A stretch of DNA of 64,000 nucleotides from Anaerovirgula multivorans (GTDB lineage: Bacteria; Bacillota; Clostridia; Peptostreptococcales; Natronincolaceae), in the NCBI RefSeq assembly GCF_900188145.1, contig NZ_FZOJ01000017.1, forward strand, positions 30,582 through 94,581, written 5' to 3'. The translations under genes were made by a program, and so were the position numbers. Shown here piece by piece: positions 36,894-46,724 of this stretch (the stretch's first letter is position 1; each line of letters opens with the position of its first letter). The notes beneath the pieces are model-generated. The model was given only the letters and a program-made list of their open reading frames with translations, had not been told where the DNA came from and made no database searches.

Positions 36894-37232
36894 TCATTCA
36901 AACTTCCTCCCAGAAATTTGTCGAATAATTTCACAAAAGCGTTCCCACCCATCTGGATACATATTACATCCATGTTTCTTAATATTTCGTCCTTTTCTAA
37001 CGATTTCAATACTCCACTGGGTTCCATCAAGAATATGTGGATCTACATAGTTAGACTTCCAATTCAATAACTCAATAAGTTTAAGCTCTTCAATCAGCTT
37101 ATTAGCAGTTGTATTCCGAAGCACTTTTGTATAAGTTTCTTCGTTTCCTCCACCAGAATGCTTCCATGTCAATTTTCTACTTATCAAATTGATTTCTACT
37201 TCATAATAACCGCCACATTTGGTTATATTCAT
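36894..37232 (-). CDS. Hypothetical protein (112 aa)
   Basis: Not assigned to a family. YYEVEINLISRKLTWKHSGGGNEE starts a beta strand pair, and DGTQWSIEIVRKGRNIKKHG with the final RFCEIIRQISGRKF looks like a compact alpha/beta domain that I associate with small clostridial proteins. Start taken at ATG 37232; it overlaps the preceding zinc-ribbon gene by 32 bp, so coupling is likely. Confidence 0.5.
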   Translation of the reverse strand: MNITKCGGYYEVEINLISRKLTWKHSGGGNEETYTKVLRNTTANKLIEELKLIELLNWKSNYVDPHILDGTQWSIEIVRKGRNIKKHGCNMYPDGWERFCEIIRQISGRKFE

Positions 37233-37434
37233 AATCAATTGCCTGTTGTTTATTCCACTCATGTTCACAATCTTTACAATAATACTCAGGATCACTGCCC
37301 GTTATACAGCAACCTCCCAGCTTTATTTCACCTGCTTCAGCCTTTAGAAAGGCTTCATGTGTTGGCATTCCATATAAAATACCAAGAACATTAGTCGAAC
37401 CACAATTTGGACATTTTTTATAGTTAATTGCCAT
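37201..37434 (-). CDS. Zinc-ribbon protein
   Basis: A 77-residue protein with two CxxC pairs, KCPNCGSTNVLG and YYCKDCEHEW, plus GGCCITGS between them: a treble-clef/zinc-ribbon likely to bind zinc. AAGGAG in good position. Overlaps the 112-residue gene downstream. Small zinc ribbons of this type are common near mobile and defence genes; no specific job is shown. Confidence 0.7.
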   Translation of the reverse strand: MAINYKKCPNCGSTNVLGILYGMPTHEAFLKAEAGEIKLGGCCITGSDPEYYCKDCEHEWNKQQAIDYEYNQMWRLL

Positions 37435-37536
37435 TTCATCTCTCCTTAAAAAACAATGATTCAGATTCCCAGAATGATTCAGCTAGATCTAGAAATGACT
37501 TTAAACTTGTTCCTTTAAAATATAGTTTTTTGTAAG

Positions 37537-38211
37537 TTAAGCGTAAATAGAACCTGTGAGTCTCACTCTAATCGTTTTTCCTGATATTCTATTTAAGAAA
37601 TCTTCAGGAATTACTCTTTCAACCGAATCTAAAAACTGTTCAATCATGACCAAATATTTTTCATTTTTGCCTGTAATAATATCTATCCAAATGCTTGGTC
37701 GATACCTTACTATAATCGATAACGCATATAGTAGGCATGTAGCTATAATTCTAAACTCATAAAGATCCAGAAAAATTGGAAAAAGCAGACGATGCCTCAC
37801 AAATGGACTATTGTGGAGTGGCAACGATTCGTACCATGATTCATTTTCTTTGCAATCATACCTCACCCTATACATTAAACCATCATTTTCTGATCTAGCA
37901 TATTGCACTTCTTTAAAATTAAATGGAAGACTACGTATCTCTTCAGCTGTTATTTCATAAGTCATATCTCTTAATAGTAAATAAGTTCCATGGTATGATT
38001 TGTTATTATTTGTAAACCTATTACCCGACATATCATGAACCACTTCAATACATTTAAATCTTTCATTAGTTATATGACCAAATATAATCTCCAATTCTGG
38101 TATCCTTGCAAAAAGTTGAATAATGCTACATGAATAAATATTATTAAGATCTGAAATGCTTTTAGGCTTCTTATTAGGATATTCATTTGTGTTTTTTCCG
38201 ATAGAATCCAT
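37537..38211 (-). CDS. YaaC-like helical protein
   Basis: Protein of 224 residues. The C-terminal third (FRIIATCLLYALSIIVRYRPSIW..I) matches my memory of YaaC, a conserved Bacillota family: the helical block with LSIIVRYRP is its signature. The N-terminal half has the beta region RYDCKENESWYESLPLH. Ribosome site is weak. Function of the family is unknown; a HEPN-like RNase fold has been suggested for related helical proteins, but the RxxxxH motif is not seen. Follows the DUF91 nuclease on the same strand with 41 bp between. Confidence 0.5.
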   Translation of the reverse strand: MDSIGKNTNEYPNKKPKSISDLNNIYSCSIIQLFARIPELEIIFGHITNERFKCIEVVHDMSGNRFTNNNKSYHGTYLLLRDMTYEITAEEIRSLPFNFKEVQYARSENDGLMYRVRYDCKENESWYESLPLHNSPFVRHRLLFPIFLDLYEFRIIATCLLYALSIIVRYRPSIWIDIITGKNEKYLVMIEQFLDSVERVIPEDFLNRISGKTIRVRLTGSIYA

Positions 38212-38252
38212 CCACTTTTTTACCGTTTTACCTCGTAAAGGTGATTAACTAA

Positions 38253-39227
38253 TTATTCGATTTTTTCTCCATCAGCATTCCACTCACCGTCTTTGTTTCT
38301 ATTGAATAATCTAAACCGTCCATTTCCGACAAAATAATATAAATCCAACTGACCACCTTTATAATGTTTTCTAGAACTGTGATTTACACAATCTGCATAA
38401 AGTTGGCATCGAATTGTACTTTTGTTGCAATCAGAATATTGAGTAATAACTTGTGAAATAACTTCTTTTGCAGTGAATATGCCATCTGTCCTACTTTCTA
38501 ATACCATATCAACAGCAGTTTTTACTATTTGCTTTACAGGAATTTCTCCGTTCCATCCTGTGCTATTTGTTCTAAGACTTGTTGATTTTGAAATAGGGAT
38601 ATTTGATTTATCCATTTCAGTACTAATATAAAATTCACCATTACCAGCTTTAAAAACTTCATATTTCATGCAGTTAATGTCAATATTTCCACTACCACTT
38701 AAATATCTAACAACATCACGAACTGTTTTTGTGATTTCCTCTGCAACAATATACAATCTCAAGTTTTCATTAAACTTTGTAAGTTTTATCATTTCATCAT
38801 CCGGATAAAATACTAATTGATGAATCTCTCTCAATTCCATACCTTGATACTGAACATCACGGTCATAATACTTCATTGCTAATACATTTAAGTCTTCATA
38901 CGTAAGTCTCGATGCCCATGCTGCATATTCCAATATTTGGGCAACTACATCTCTTGGAGTTCGTCCTTTTTTAAGTTCTAAAATTACCACATCTCCATTA
39001 GAATCAATCCCTAGTAGATCTGGAAACTTTGTTGTCTCGTATGAAGTTGTCGACACCTGACGCCCTATCCACATAATGGTTGATGAATCGTCTTCAAATA
39101 GTACATGGGGACTATTTTCTAGCCAATTCTCGAAATCTTTCTCATAATCAATAGGCTCTTTATTGGCTTTTTCCATAAAGCCATCAGACAAATCTTCTTT
39201 TGTATAATTAAGTCTAAATAATCCCAA
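38253..39227 (-). CDS. DUF91/NucS-like PD-(D/E)XK endonuclease
   Basis: Nuclease of 324 residues related to NucS (DUF91). Catalytic core: FPDLLGIDSNGDVVILELKKGRTPRDVVAQILEY, with Asp and Glu-x-Lys on adjacent strands, followed by the helix Q residue. The first 60 residues carry FENWLENSPHVL, as in NucS-type homing of single-strand/mismatch nucleases. The C-terminal half (about 210-324) is a different helical part ending in a basic stretch. Start is TTG with GGAGG seven bases upstream. A restriction-type enzyme without a visible methylase; may assist pPIWI-RE or the neighbours. Confidence 0.8.
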   Translation of the reverse strand: MGLFRLNYTKEDLSDGFMEKANKEPIDYEKDFENWLENSPHVLFEDDSSTIMWIGRQVSTTSYETTKFPDLLGIDSNGDVVILELKKGRTPRDVVAQILEYAAWASRLTYEDLNVLAMKYYDRDVQYQGMELREIHQLVFYPDDEMIKLTKFNENLRLYIVAEEITKTVRDVVRYLSGSGNIDINCMKYEVFKAGNGEFYISTEMDKSNIPISKSTSLRTNSTGWNGEIPVKQIVKTAVDMVLESRTDGIFTAKEVISQVITQYSDCNKSTIRCQLYADCVNHSSRKHYKGGQLDLYYFVGNGRFRLFNRNKDGEWNADGEKIE

Positions 39228-39257
39228 AGAAACACCTCCACATATGTTGCTCGATTC

Positions 39258-39757
39258 TTACCTTGCAATCCATTTCTCTATAAATTCAATATCCTTTATC
39301 GAACCATCTTCATTAAGAACTCCTAGATATACACCATCACCTTTACCGACAGTCCATATAGCATTAACTGAATTCATCTTATCAGTGATCTCATTATCAA
39401 ATATGTACTTAGTAAAAACATCTTTGCCAACGCCATATTCATTTGCCACATAGGCAACCAGATAAACATCAATACAACTTGCACCAAACGTGCTCTTATC
39501 ACCTGTTAAGATGTGGTTTCTAATCAGAGTCGGCCAATTGCTTTGCTTTGATTTGAATTTAATATATTTAGCTTAATGTCGTCAATATTATATGCCTTGT
39601 AACTTCTCTTTTCCCATTGCTTCAGCTGTCTAAAATCTCCATTTACATCCATTAACTTTGACAGCATGTTTTTCAGATTGCATACTGTTGGTATGACTTT
39701 ATAATTTAAACTTCTACCCATAATCCGATCAGGCATTTTTTCAATTCTTTTACTCAT
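39258..39757 (-). pseudogene. Uncharacterised protein, split by frameshift
   Basis: Two frames (39524-39757 and 39258-39449) join through coding sequence NWPTLIRNHILTGDKSTFGASC and VYLVAYVANEYG, with the shift near 39530-39545. Joined length is about 166 residues, with a first domain (MSKRIEKMPDRIMGRS) and a second with GDKSTFG and VNAIWTVGKGDGVYLG. AGGTGGTGA precedes the ATG. Family unknown. The break could be an assembly error, since both halves are well preserved. Confidence 0.55.
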
Positions 39758-39769
39758 TCAGTTCACCAC

Positions 39770-39973
39770 CTATTTAAACAACTTCTTTAAAATATTAAAA
39801 ATATCAAAAGACGTCCTATTATAAACCTTATTATATGCATACTTCTTCGGATTTCTAACCCATCCATATCCTCGTGGCATTTTCAGACCTGCTCTATGAA
39901 CCACTTGCCTTTTGATGCTTGTTCTTGCTGTAATTCTCTTCTTTATACTTGGTATCCTTATTCCAAATTTCAT
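39770..39973 (-). CDS. Small basic protein of phage/ICE type
   Basis: A 67-residue Arg/Lys-rich protein, MKFGIRIPSIKKRITART ... RNPKKYAYNKVYNRTSFDIF. The NPKKxxYNKVYNxTSF box is a family I have seen in phages and integrative elements of Bacillota. GGGAGG in place. Function unknown. Its presence supports a mobile origin for this part of the island. Confidence 0.6.
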   Translation of the reverse strand: MKFGIRIPSIKKRITARTSIKRQVVHRAGLKMPRGYGWVRNPKKYAYNKVYNRTSFDIFNILKKLFK

Positions 39974-39997
39974 TCACAACCTCCCTGTGCACTTCAA

Positions 39998-42436
39998 TTA
40001 ATATAACTCCAGATATTCACCAAATCGATCATTCGCATATAGCGGCAATGGGTACTTTGTAGAAAAGTCGAATGTCAGATTGAGTTTTCTCAAAGCATGA
40101 GATTTTGCTGCTAAAAGTAAATTTTCTTCTGGATCATCCGTTAAAATTACAAATTCCACAATTCGTTGTTTCGTAATCATTTTGGTCGCATCAGTTATTT
40201 TTGTTTCCTTTTTATTAACTCTGATTGTATCCGGTCTTGCCCCTACACTATAAAACACTTTATAGTCATTCGAGAAAAGTCCCTGATTTCTATTGATGCC
40301 TTCGGTATCATTTGCATCTTTAAAAATATTGTATTCTGGAACTTCACTTGTGGTATTCACACGAATCAACTTAAAATTCTCTGGATTTACTAACCGTAGA
40401 TTCTCAACTTTCAGGTCACTATTCATCGCAAAAGGCCAATAAGAGCGTCTCAACGATGCATCGAAATAGAATAGATATTCTTTTGAATAATCGTTCAAGC
40501 TATTGAGTTGATCTGTAATCCATTGTTGGAACAAACCTTTGTCAATTTTCAGACCCTCGATGTTCTTCAAAGTATACCATTGAAGTTTTGGCAGCAGTCC
40601 ACTTAATGGCAGCCATTCATTATCAGAAAGTCCACACACTTTATAGGTAACTTGACCATTTTCAATCTTCGACAAAACAATAAAATTTCCTCTCGAGCTC
40701 TTACAAGTTGACAATCCGAGAAACACTTGACTATCAAAACCATGTTTAAAATACTCATAGTCCATAAAGCCTGCAGCCGAGAAGAGATCATATAGCGAAC
40801 TAACCAAGCGATATTTATCGTCTTTATCTTCTTTTTCGAAACCGTTGATAAATTGCGTTACTCTGCCTTGATCTTTAAACGCACTTCGAATAATCTTTTT
40901 GGGATCTTGATCCCTTACTTTGTCCTCACCTGATAAATGAAAAGCTTCAATATCTATAAGAGAAATGATATGCTTTGAATCATAATTGTCGCTTTTCAGT
41001 AGATCTTTAATCTCATTCTTTCTTAAGTTTCGATTTTTTTGCTCTGCTTTTGTGAGACCTCTACAAATATTCTCATTTCTAGTCACAAACTCTACTTCAT
41101 ATCCGTCACAACTCCGGTAATTATATTTATCAATTGGCATATTCAATGAAAGGATCTTAACAGCAAATTCTATGAATGCATCAATTAGTCTATCATTACT
41201 GGTAAATATTTCAATAATAATTTTATCTTCGTGTGGTATGAAAACTGGAGGATTTTCGTAGAATGATTTATCTGATTTTGTATCAATAAATTCTAAATCG
41301 TCATATTGATTATTCAATCCCTCAATATCTTCAAGGGACTTTTTCTTTTTTGTGATTGCTCTTCCATTTACATGAGCAACACCTATTAGCTCTCTCACAA
41401 TTAAGTCAGGAAATAATGCTTTGAAAGCATTAAATATATCGAGTCGTTCAGGTAAACCGGCTCCATATTGGACCTTTTCTGTCACTTTATTATTTGTCAA
41501 CAGAATAATGTCGTTTGAATCAGAAGAAGCGAAATCACTGTGCTCATTTGGATTAGTTATGGCTTCAAACAAATCTAATTTTAAAAGATTCGCAAATATT
41601 GAATCTGCAAATTCATTGAATTTATAGTGATTCTTCTCATCTCTTATGTACATTAACTCAACTAACTTTTTCCGTTTATTGTTGAGATATTCATTTTCTT
41701 TGTAAATATATACGCTGCTAGAGTGCTTACCTGGTATAAAGTTTTTTAACTTTTGAATATTAACAAGTGGTTTGCATACCCATACCTTTATACCAGTGTA
41801 AATATTCAAAAACATTTTGTCTGGAAATTCTCTATTATACACTAATCGAGAAGTAATTGCATATGAGAATCGTTCAACATCTGTCTTTTTAACAGGATAG
41901 TCAAAGGTCTTTGAAATTGCGAGAGCCTCTCTTTTCGTGCCTATAACAGGAAGGAATTCGAGTTCTCGATTGTTTAGCGAAGGCATCTCAATCTTGTGAC
42001 TGCAAAATTCAAAATTGTATAGTTGTGGAATAAGACCAAATATGTCATATTTGTAAGGTTCATCAAACAAGTCTTTCGTCGTTATTTTAACTGGATTTTC
42101 AATCCTAAGTTCCGAGATTGACAAAGACTTTATCTCATTAACTAATAGCCATTCTTGTATTAATGACGTAACAGTCTCTGCACTTATTTCTTTTAATGAA
42201 AAGATCCAATATCTATCTAATCGAACATTGTTGCGTGTATAAATTACATAATCAATCGCTAAGGTTATTAGCTCTGATAAATTCCTAATTGGATATTTCA
42301 ATTTCACACCATTATTAGAGTTCAATACGATATTAATTAGCTTCTCAGGCCATGAATACACATAGAGTTCTCTATCAAGGATGTTATTTTGATTTATTTC
42401 AAACTGATGTAATTGCAGCATTTGACTCTTCGACAT
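39998..42436 (-). CDS. pPIWI-RE protein (Argonaute-like RNase H)
   Basis: Nuclease of 812 residues, the third gene of a three-gene pPIWI-RE island (prokaryotic Argonaute relatives with conserved Arg and Glu in the active site). The N-terminal half is the pPIWI_RE helical domain (pPIWI_RE_X/Y). The PIWI/RNase H part runs from about residue 330 (REALAISK; REL...AHVNGRAI) to the end, with IIEIFTSNDR, IDIEAFHL and the closing YPLPLYANDRFGEYLELY pattern with the conserved Glu. Starts directly at the stop of the helicase gene (ATG next to TAA), so co-translation is likely. These proteins are believed to act on R-loops or plasmid DNA with the partner helicase and REase. Confidence 0.8.
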   Translation of the reverse strand: MSKSQMLQLHQFEINQNNILDRELYVYSWPEKLINIVLNSNNGVKLKYPIRNLSELITLAIDYVIYTRNNVRLDRYWIFSLKEISAETVTSLIQEWLLVNEIKSLSISELRIENPVKITTKDLFDEPYKYDIFGLIPQLYNFEFCSHKIEMPSLNNRELEFLPVIGTKREALAISKTFDYPVKKTDVERFSYAITSRLVYNREFPDKMFLNIYTGIKVWVCKPLVNIQKLKNFIPGKHSSSVYIYKENEYLNNKRKKLVELMYIRDEKNHYKFNEFADSIFANLLKLDLFEAITNPNEHSDFASSDSNDIILLTNNKVTEKVQYGAGLPERLDIFNAFKALFPDLIVRELIGVAHVNGRAITKKKKSLEDIEGLNNQYDDLEFIDTKSDKSFYENPPVFIPHEDKIIIEIFTSNDRLIDAFIEFAVKILSLNMPIDKYNYRSCDGYEVEFVTRNENICRGLTKAEQKNRNLRKNEIKDLLKSDNYDSKHIISLIDIEAFHLSGEDKVRDQDPKKIIRSAFKDQGRVTQFINGFEKEDKDDKYRLVSSLYDLFSAAGFMDYEYFKHGFDSQVFLGLSTCKSSRGNFIVLSKIENGQVTYKVCGLSDNEWLPLSGLLPKLQWYTLKNIEGLKIDKGLFQQWITDQLNSLNDYSKEYLFYFDASLRRSYWPFAMNSDLKVENLRLVNPENFKLIRVNTTSEVPEYNIFKDANDTEGINRNQGLFSNDYKVFYSVGARPDTIRVNKKETKITDATKMITKQRIVEFVILTDDPEENLLLAAKSHALRKLNLTFDFSTKYPLPLYANDRFGEYLELY

Positions 42437-45400
42437 TTAGTAAAGTTCCTCCTCTTCAATATCAATTATCACTTTTTCAAAATCGGTAATAGCCTTTGAC
42501 AATCCAGCAAGATACTGTCCATAAAGCATTTGCCCAGTGTGGCTCTTAACCTCACCGAGGATTTCATCCCAAGCCTTCAACATACTCAAACTTGATGTCA
42601 ATTCCTTTTTTAGAGTACTCACAAAACTACCATCACAGTAGAATACACGGCTATCGCATCCATTTCGCTGCATCCTTCCAACTGCTTGTTTCACAGGGAT
42701 GAATGTATACCATGCCAAAACCGCCCTTTGTTCATTGTCTAAATGCTTCCAGAATTTTTTTTCATTAAACTCGCTTAACATTCCGAATGCCAACTTTCTC
42801 ACTTCAGCTATAGTGTCATTTAAAGTGAATCCATTCTTCTGATATTTCTTGACCAAAGGCGCTACCACTGAGTTCAAAATACGATAGTTGTAAGTCAAAT
42901 CATCAGGTGAAACATATGGCCTAATCAACATAAAAGCAGATCCAAAATAAGAATCTCCATTTTCATCAACGATATTATAGCCTCTAGATATTATCGATAA
43001 CGGTGCAACAAGCACGTCAACAGAACTCATTTGTGGGATTTCTTCAATCTGTGATGTGTTAATCTCGTCATCCTTCAACTCATCGGCATTGCTCAATATC
43101 CGGTAAGACATATCTCGACCATTTAAGTAATCTCCAACAATCCTACACTGTTCATAGCTATTTACAATAAGTAATACCTTTCGATTGCTCCCGTGTTCCT
43201 TCCAATATCTCAGTTCAACTTTTATATCATTCAATAAAGCCTTGATTAATTCTAGAAGCTTTTCACGCTTTAGGAATCGGTCAGATACTCCAGAAATCCG
43301 AATTGGATTGCCATTCCTATCATATTTTATATTAATGAACTGATCGATTCTTCCTTCCACTTTCTCAGATTTCAATAAAAATGTAGGCTCCTCTTCGATG
43401 TGAAAGTGTGCAGAAGCTGGAGCATAACTCGTCCCTGAAAGTAGCACAACTGCTGGTCCATCTTGATTAAGTTCTCTCTTAATATATGGCCAATCTTCAA
43501 TCAAAGATCTTCCGATGCCAGAGTAATTGAATAAGTGAACATTTAATCGGTTTTCATCATCCAAAATCAATTTGTATCCGAAAATATTACCAATAACCGA
43601 CTCCGACAAGAGATGTACGAATTCTTTATTATAAAACTTAAACGGTGAAAAGATTGTATTGATTTCTGGCAATTTCATCGCTAAGTTCGCAATAGTACTA
43701 TTCTGAATTCTGAAGTAATAATCAATCAAAACAATGTAAATGAACAACTCCAGTTTCTTTTTAAATAATCTTTCACGGTCGTACTTATCAGACTTCTTAA
43801 TAATCAAATCATACTCTCTAATGTAATCATCGATGCTTTCTTCAATAATAATAGCTGCATTACCCACATTCGGGCACTTGGTGAACTTATCATATAAAAC
43901 GAAAAGCTCATGGCTCATTAGTTCTTCATTAAGCCGTAACTCTTCAGATAGTGGTAAAAATGACTCTAGGCTACTTATAAATCTCTGACTTTCCTGACTT
44001 TCAGGATCAGCTAGATCTCCGACTACAGAAAAAAATAGTGATCTTGGCGTTATAGTATCTTCAATTAAATACTTTCTAAATGCCATTGAATTGATGATTA
44101 GATATTCCAATCGGTTCAATAACTGCGTTAAGTGAGGTTGATTAACAATCCAACGATGTATCTCAGATTCTAAATTGACTGCTTTATGTGATTTAAGCAC
44201 CTCTTCGACTTTCTGAAATTTCCTCATGATAGATTCATTTCGGCCGTAAAAAACCTCACTCGTCATGAATTGATGATCAAAATCCTCTTGAACAGAATCT
44301 GCTTCGTCAATGAATATGACATCCAAACAGTCATGAAACAACTCATAATAGGTTCTTCTCTGTGGATCAATAATCTGATTCGCTTTAGATGCTAACAAAG
44401 AATGTGATGTTGTTATCCATACATCTGCTTTTTCTAAATCGATAAATTTTTTGAAATAACCACATTCGTTAAACAGCGGACAATTGTAATTCGATTTACT
44501 TCCGTCCTTCTTTAGGTTATTGCAAGGGTACTGTGATTCATTAATATCAACATCATTTGAGTAATGACTCAATAAACAATATCCTGTTAAATAGTCCAAA
44601 ACAGACATGTTACTTCCACATAAATCATTAAACGACTCAGCTGAACTTAATTTTGAGTTGAGGAATCGTAGCCGGTGCTTGTCTATTTGCGTTGCACCAA
44701 TAATTGGCGAAGCTTTTATGCCTAAATCAGTCAAAGCCTCATAGGTCTTAATAACTTCTGAAACATTCGGTACAACAATTCCTATTCGCATATCGCCATC
44801 TTTAAGCAATCTATATGTTTCCTGAATGATATACGTCGATTTCCCAGCACCTAGCAACCCAACGATATGGAGCAACCCCTTGTAACGCATTTCATTATCA
44901 AAATCATCGCATGAGCTAATTTGAATACTTGGTCTCTGAGCCCATTGGGGACCCAGCTCATGTTTAAAACCATCCCAATCAAACCCTAGAGGCAATACCT
45001 TTGTATTCTTTATACACTTACCTGCCAAGACTGGGCAAGAAGGAACAGCTCTAGTTCCAATATCAAATTCCAGCGATTTCGTTGTATACTTTTCGTCATA
45101 TCCTTGTCCAGTTCTAATAATTCGATCATAACTCCCCTGACCCCCAATGAACTTTATCACCTTTTCTGAGGTATCAGTATATTTTTCTATCATCTCTTCA
45201 TAATCAACGTCTCTATCAACAAAATAAGCTACATTGTTATTCCTAGTAACAACTCCATTAACGATAGTAAAATATCTGAATTTCTCTGGCACACTTAAGT
45301 ATTCTTTCAAATCAACTTCAAACTGTTTTTTACTGTAGTACTGGTGATAATACTTTCTTAATATATAGAAAATGTGATCTACTTTATGATCATCACTTTT

Positions 45401-45571
45401 ATAAAATCTTTTAAAATACTGAGTAAAATACAGGTTTGCGGATGTAATCTCAAATTCTCCAAGGGCACTAAACAAAGCATAAATGACAAATTCGAATCTT
45501 TTAAATACGCTTGTATCAACCCGAATTTCATTTTCATTAAAGATACTCTTAAATCGTGTATTATAACTCAT
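42437..45571 (-). CDS. DinG-like helicase of pPIWI-RE module (pPIWI_RE_Z)
   Basis: Large SF2 helicase of about 1044 residues. Walker A HIVGLLGAGKST near residue 245, DEAD-type Walker B DVIFIDEADSV, and the C-terminal GRMQRNGCDSRVFYC box. Between motifs I and II lie four cysteines (CLLSHYS, YPCNN, NYNCPLF, NECGYF), which fit an Fe-S cluster as in XPD/DinG. The N-terminal 240 residues are the module-specific Z domain. The start was moved to ATG 45571, where GGGGGAT lies nine bases upstream; it overlaps the REase gene by 11 bp. Unwinds the target for the pPIWI-RE nuclease. Confidence 0.8.
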   Translation of the reverse strand: MSYNTRFKSIFNENEIRVDTSVFKRFEFVIYALFSALGEFEITSANLYFTQYFKRFYKSDDHKVDHIFYILRKYYHQYYSKKQFEVDLKEYLSVPEKFRYFTIVNGVVTRNNNVAYFVDRDVDYEEMIEKYTDTSEKVIKFIGGQGSYDRIIRTGQGYDEKYTTKSLEFDIGTRAVPSCPVLAGKCIKNTKVLPLGFDWDGFKHELGPQWAQRPSIQISSCDDFDNEMRYKGLLHIVGLLGAGKSTYIIQETYRLLKDGDMRIGIVVPNVSEVIKTYEALTDLGIKASPIIGATQIDKHRLRFLNSKLSSAESFNDLCGSNMSVLDYLTGYCLLSHYSNDVDINESQYPCNNLKKDGSKSNYNCPLFNECGYFKKFIDLEKADVWITTSHSLLASKANQIIDPQRRTYYELFHDCLDVIFIDEADSVQEDFDHQFMTSEVFYGRNESIMRKFQKVEEVLKSHKAVNLESEIHRWIVNQPHLTQLLNRLEYLIINSMAFRKYLIEDTITPRSLFFSVVGDLADPESQESQRFISSLESFLPLSEELRLNEELMSHELFVLYDKFTKCPNVGNAAIIIEESIDDYIREYDLIIKKSDKYDRERLFKKKLELFIYIVLIDYYFRIQNSTIANLAMKLPEINTIFSPFKFYNKEFVHLLSESVIGNIFGYKLILDDENRLNVHLFNYSGIGRSLIEDWPYIKRELNQDGPAVVLLSGTSYAPASAHFHIEEEPTFLLKSEKVEGRIDQFINIKYDRNGNPIRISGVSDRFLKREKLLELIKALLNDIKVELRYWKEHGSNRKVLLIVNSYEQCRIVGDYLNGRDMSYRILSNADELKDDEINTSQIEEIPQMSSVDVLVAPLSIISRGYNIVDENGDSYFGSAFMLIRPYVSPDDLTYNYRILNSVVAPLVKKYQKNGFTLNDTIAEVRKLAFGMLSEFNEKKFWKHLDNEQRAVLAWYTFIPVKQAVGRMQRNGCDSRVFYCDGSFVSTLKKELTSSLSMLKAWDEILGEVKSHTGQMLYGQYLAGLSKAITDFEKVIIDIEEEELY

Positions 45572-46670
45572 TGATAATATCCCCCACCTCTTTGTATAAC
45601 TCATCCTCGTAGATAACACGAACCTTATTGGTCAATTGACGCAGCTTCTTTCTAACCACGTTCTTATAATTGCCGCCCTTATAAAGGTGTCTTCTATGTT
45701 CCGGAATTACCAAATAAACATAATCATCTTCGCCGACACCTTCCATTTTGATAAATGCCTGATTATTAATCAGTGTTTCTACTAAATCATGCGGAGAAGC
45801 AAAATCCTTTACATCTATATAAATCGTTCCTGAGTCAAAAATTACTGAAATATCAAATTTATCGATCTCAGGATAGAGCAATATTTTCTCATCCCCATAT
45901 AGTTCACATAACTGATGATAAATCCTATGTTCTGATATCCCAGGAAGTAAAGTATAAGTATATATCCCACGCTTTAATTTCCTATACTTGAATTCTTCGT
46001 TCACTGCTAGGCTTTTAGGCAATAGTGATTCTTTATCACGGTAATACATACACATATCAGTACATCTGAATTCTTTTAAAATATCGTTATCTAGCAGTTT
46101 GCCACATACTGGACATACATAGTTATCTTGACTCTTCAAATTAACAGCTTCATACCAATCTCTAATCTTAACAATAGCATCAGATACGTTCGAATATTTT
46201 CCAACCAAATTCATAATACGATCTCCGGTTAAGCAATAATTGGAAGCGTTAACGAAAGCTCTAACTTCAGAATACATTTCAGCAATCATTCTGTTTCCTG
46301 ACTTCTTGAATTCTCCCCTACACTCAAGAAGGAATTCTTTGACTAAGTTCTGATCGACATCATCATTTCTAATGCTATTATCATACCAATGTCTAATGTC
46401 TGAATCCACGCGACCATTTTCATCAATAATTTTATAGTTCTTAAAGTTATCATCTACTTCAAACCCTAGTTCATAAACCGGAAGCGTTTGAATTCGATCT
46501 ATAAATTCACGAATGTTTTTCGGTGGAGCTATATTCGTATGATGGATCAGATAGCTGTTTAATCTATTAACTACAATCTTTGAATCTTCCGGCATACGCC
46601 TGTATTCCTGTTCCCATTCAATCATCGTTCTTATAATACTAATCAATAAATCATACGATTCACCTGTCAA
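45561..46670 (-). CDS. REase-type partner of pPIWI-RE
   Basis: Protein of about 370 residues. First 190 residues helical, then a zinc site with CPVCGKLL and CTDMC (about residues 200-225). The C-terminal domain has a restriction-endonuclease-like core: DKFDISVIFDSGTIYIDVKDF, with Asp, then Asp-x-Lys on adjacent strands (IYIDVKD), followed by helix with QAFIK. This matches the REase that accompanies pPIWI-RE and its helicase. A TTG at 46670 has AAGGAG eight bases upstream; the GTG at 46718 lacks a site, so 46670 was used. First gene of the three-gene operon. Confidence 0.75.
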   Translation of the reverse strand: MTGESYDLLISIIRTMIEWEQEYRRMPEDSKIVVNRLNSYLIHHTNIAPPKNIREFIDRIQTLPVYELGFEVDDNFKNYKIIDENGRVDSDIRHWYDNSIRNDDVDQNLVKEFLLECRGEFKKSGNRMIAEMYSEVRAFVNASNYCLTGDRIMNLVGKYSNVSDAIVKIRDWYEAVNLKSQDNYVCPVCGKLLDNDILKEFRCTDMCMYYRDKESLLPKSLAVNEEFKYRKLKRGIYTYTLLPGISEHRIYHQLCELYGDEKILLYPEIDKFDISVIFDSGTIYIDVKDFASPHDLVETLINNQAFIKMEGVGEDDYVYLVIPEHRRHLYKGGNYKNVVRKKLRQLTNKVRVIYEDELYKEVGDIINEL

Positions 46671-46724
46671 AGTGGCCACTCCTTCCGATGTTAAAATATT
46701 CCTCTTTAATTTTATCACATATAT

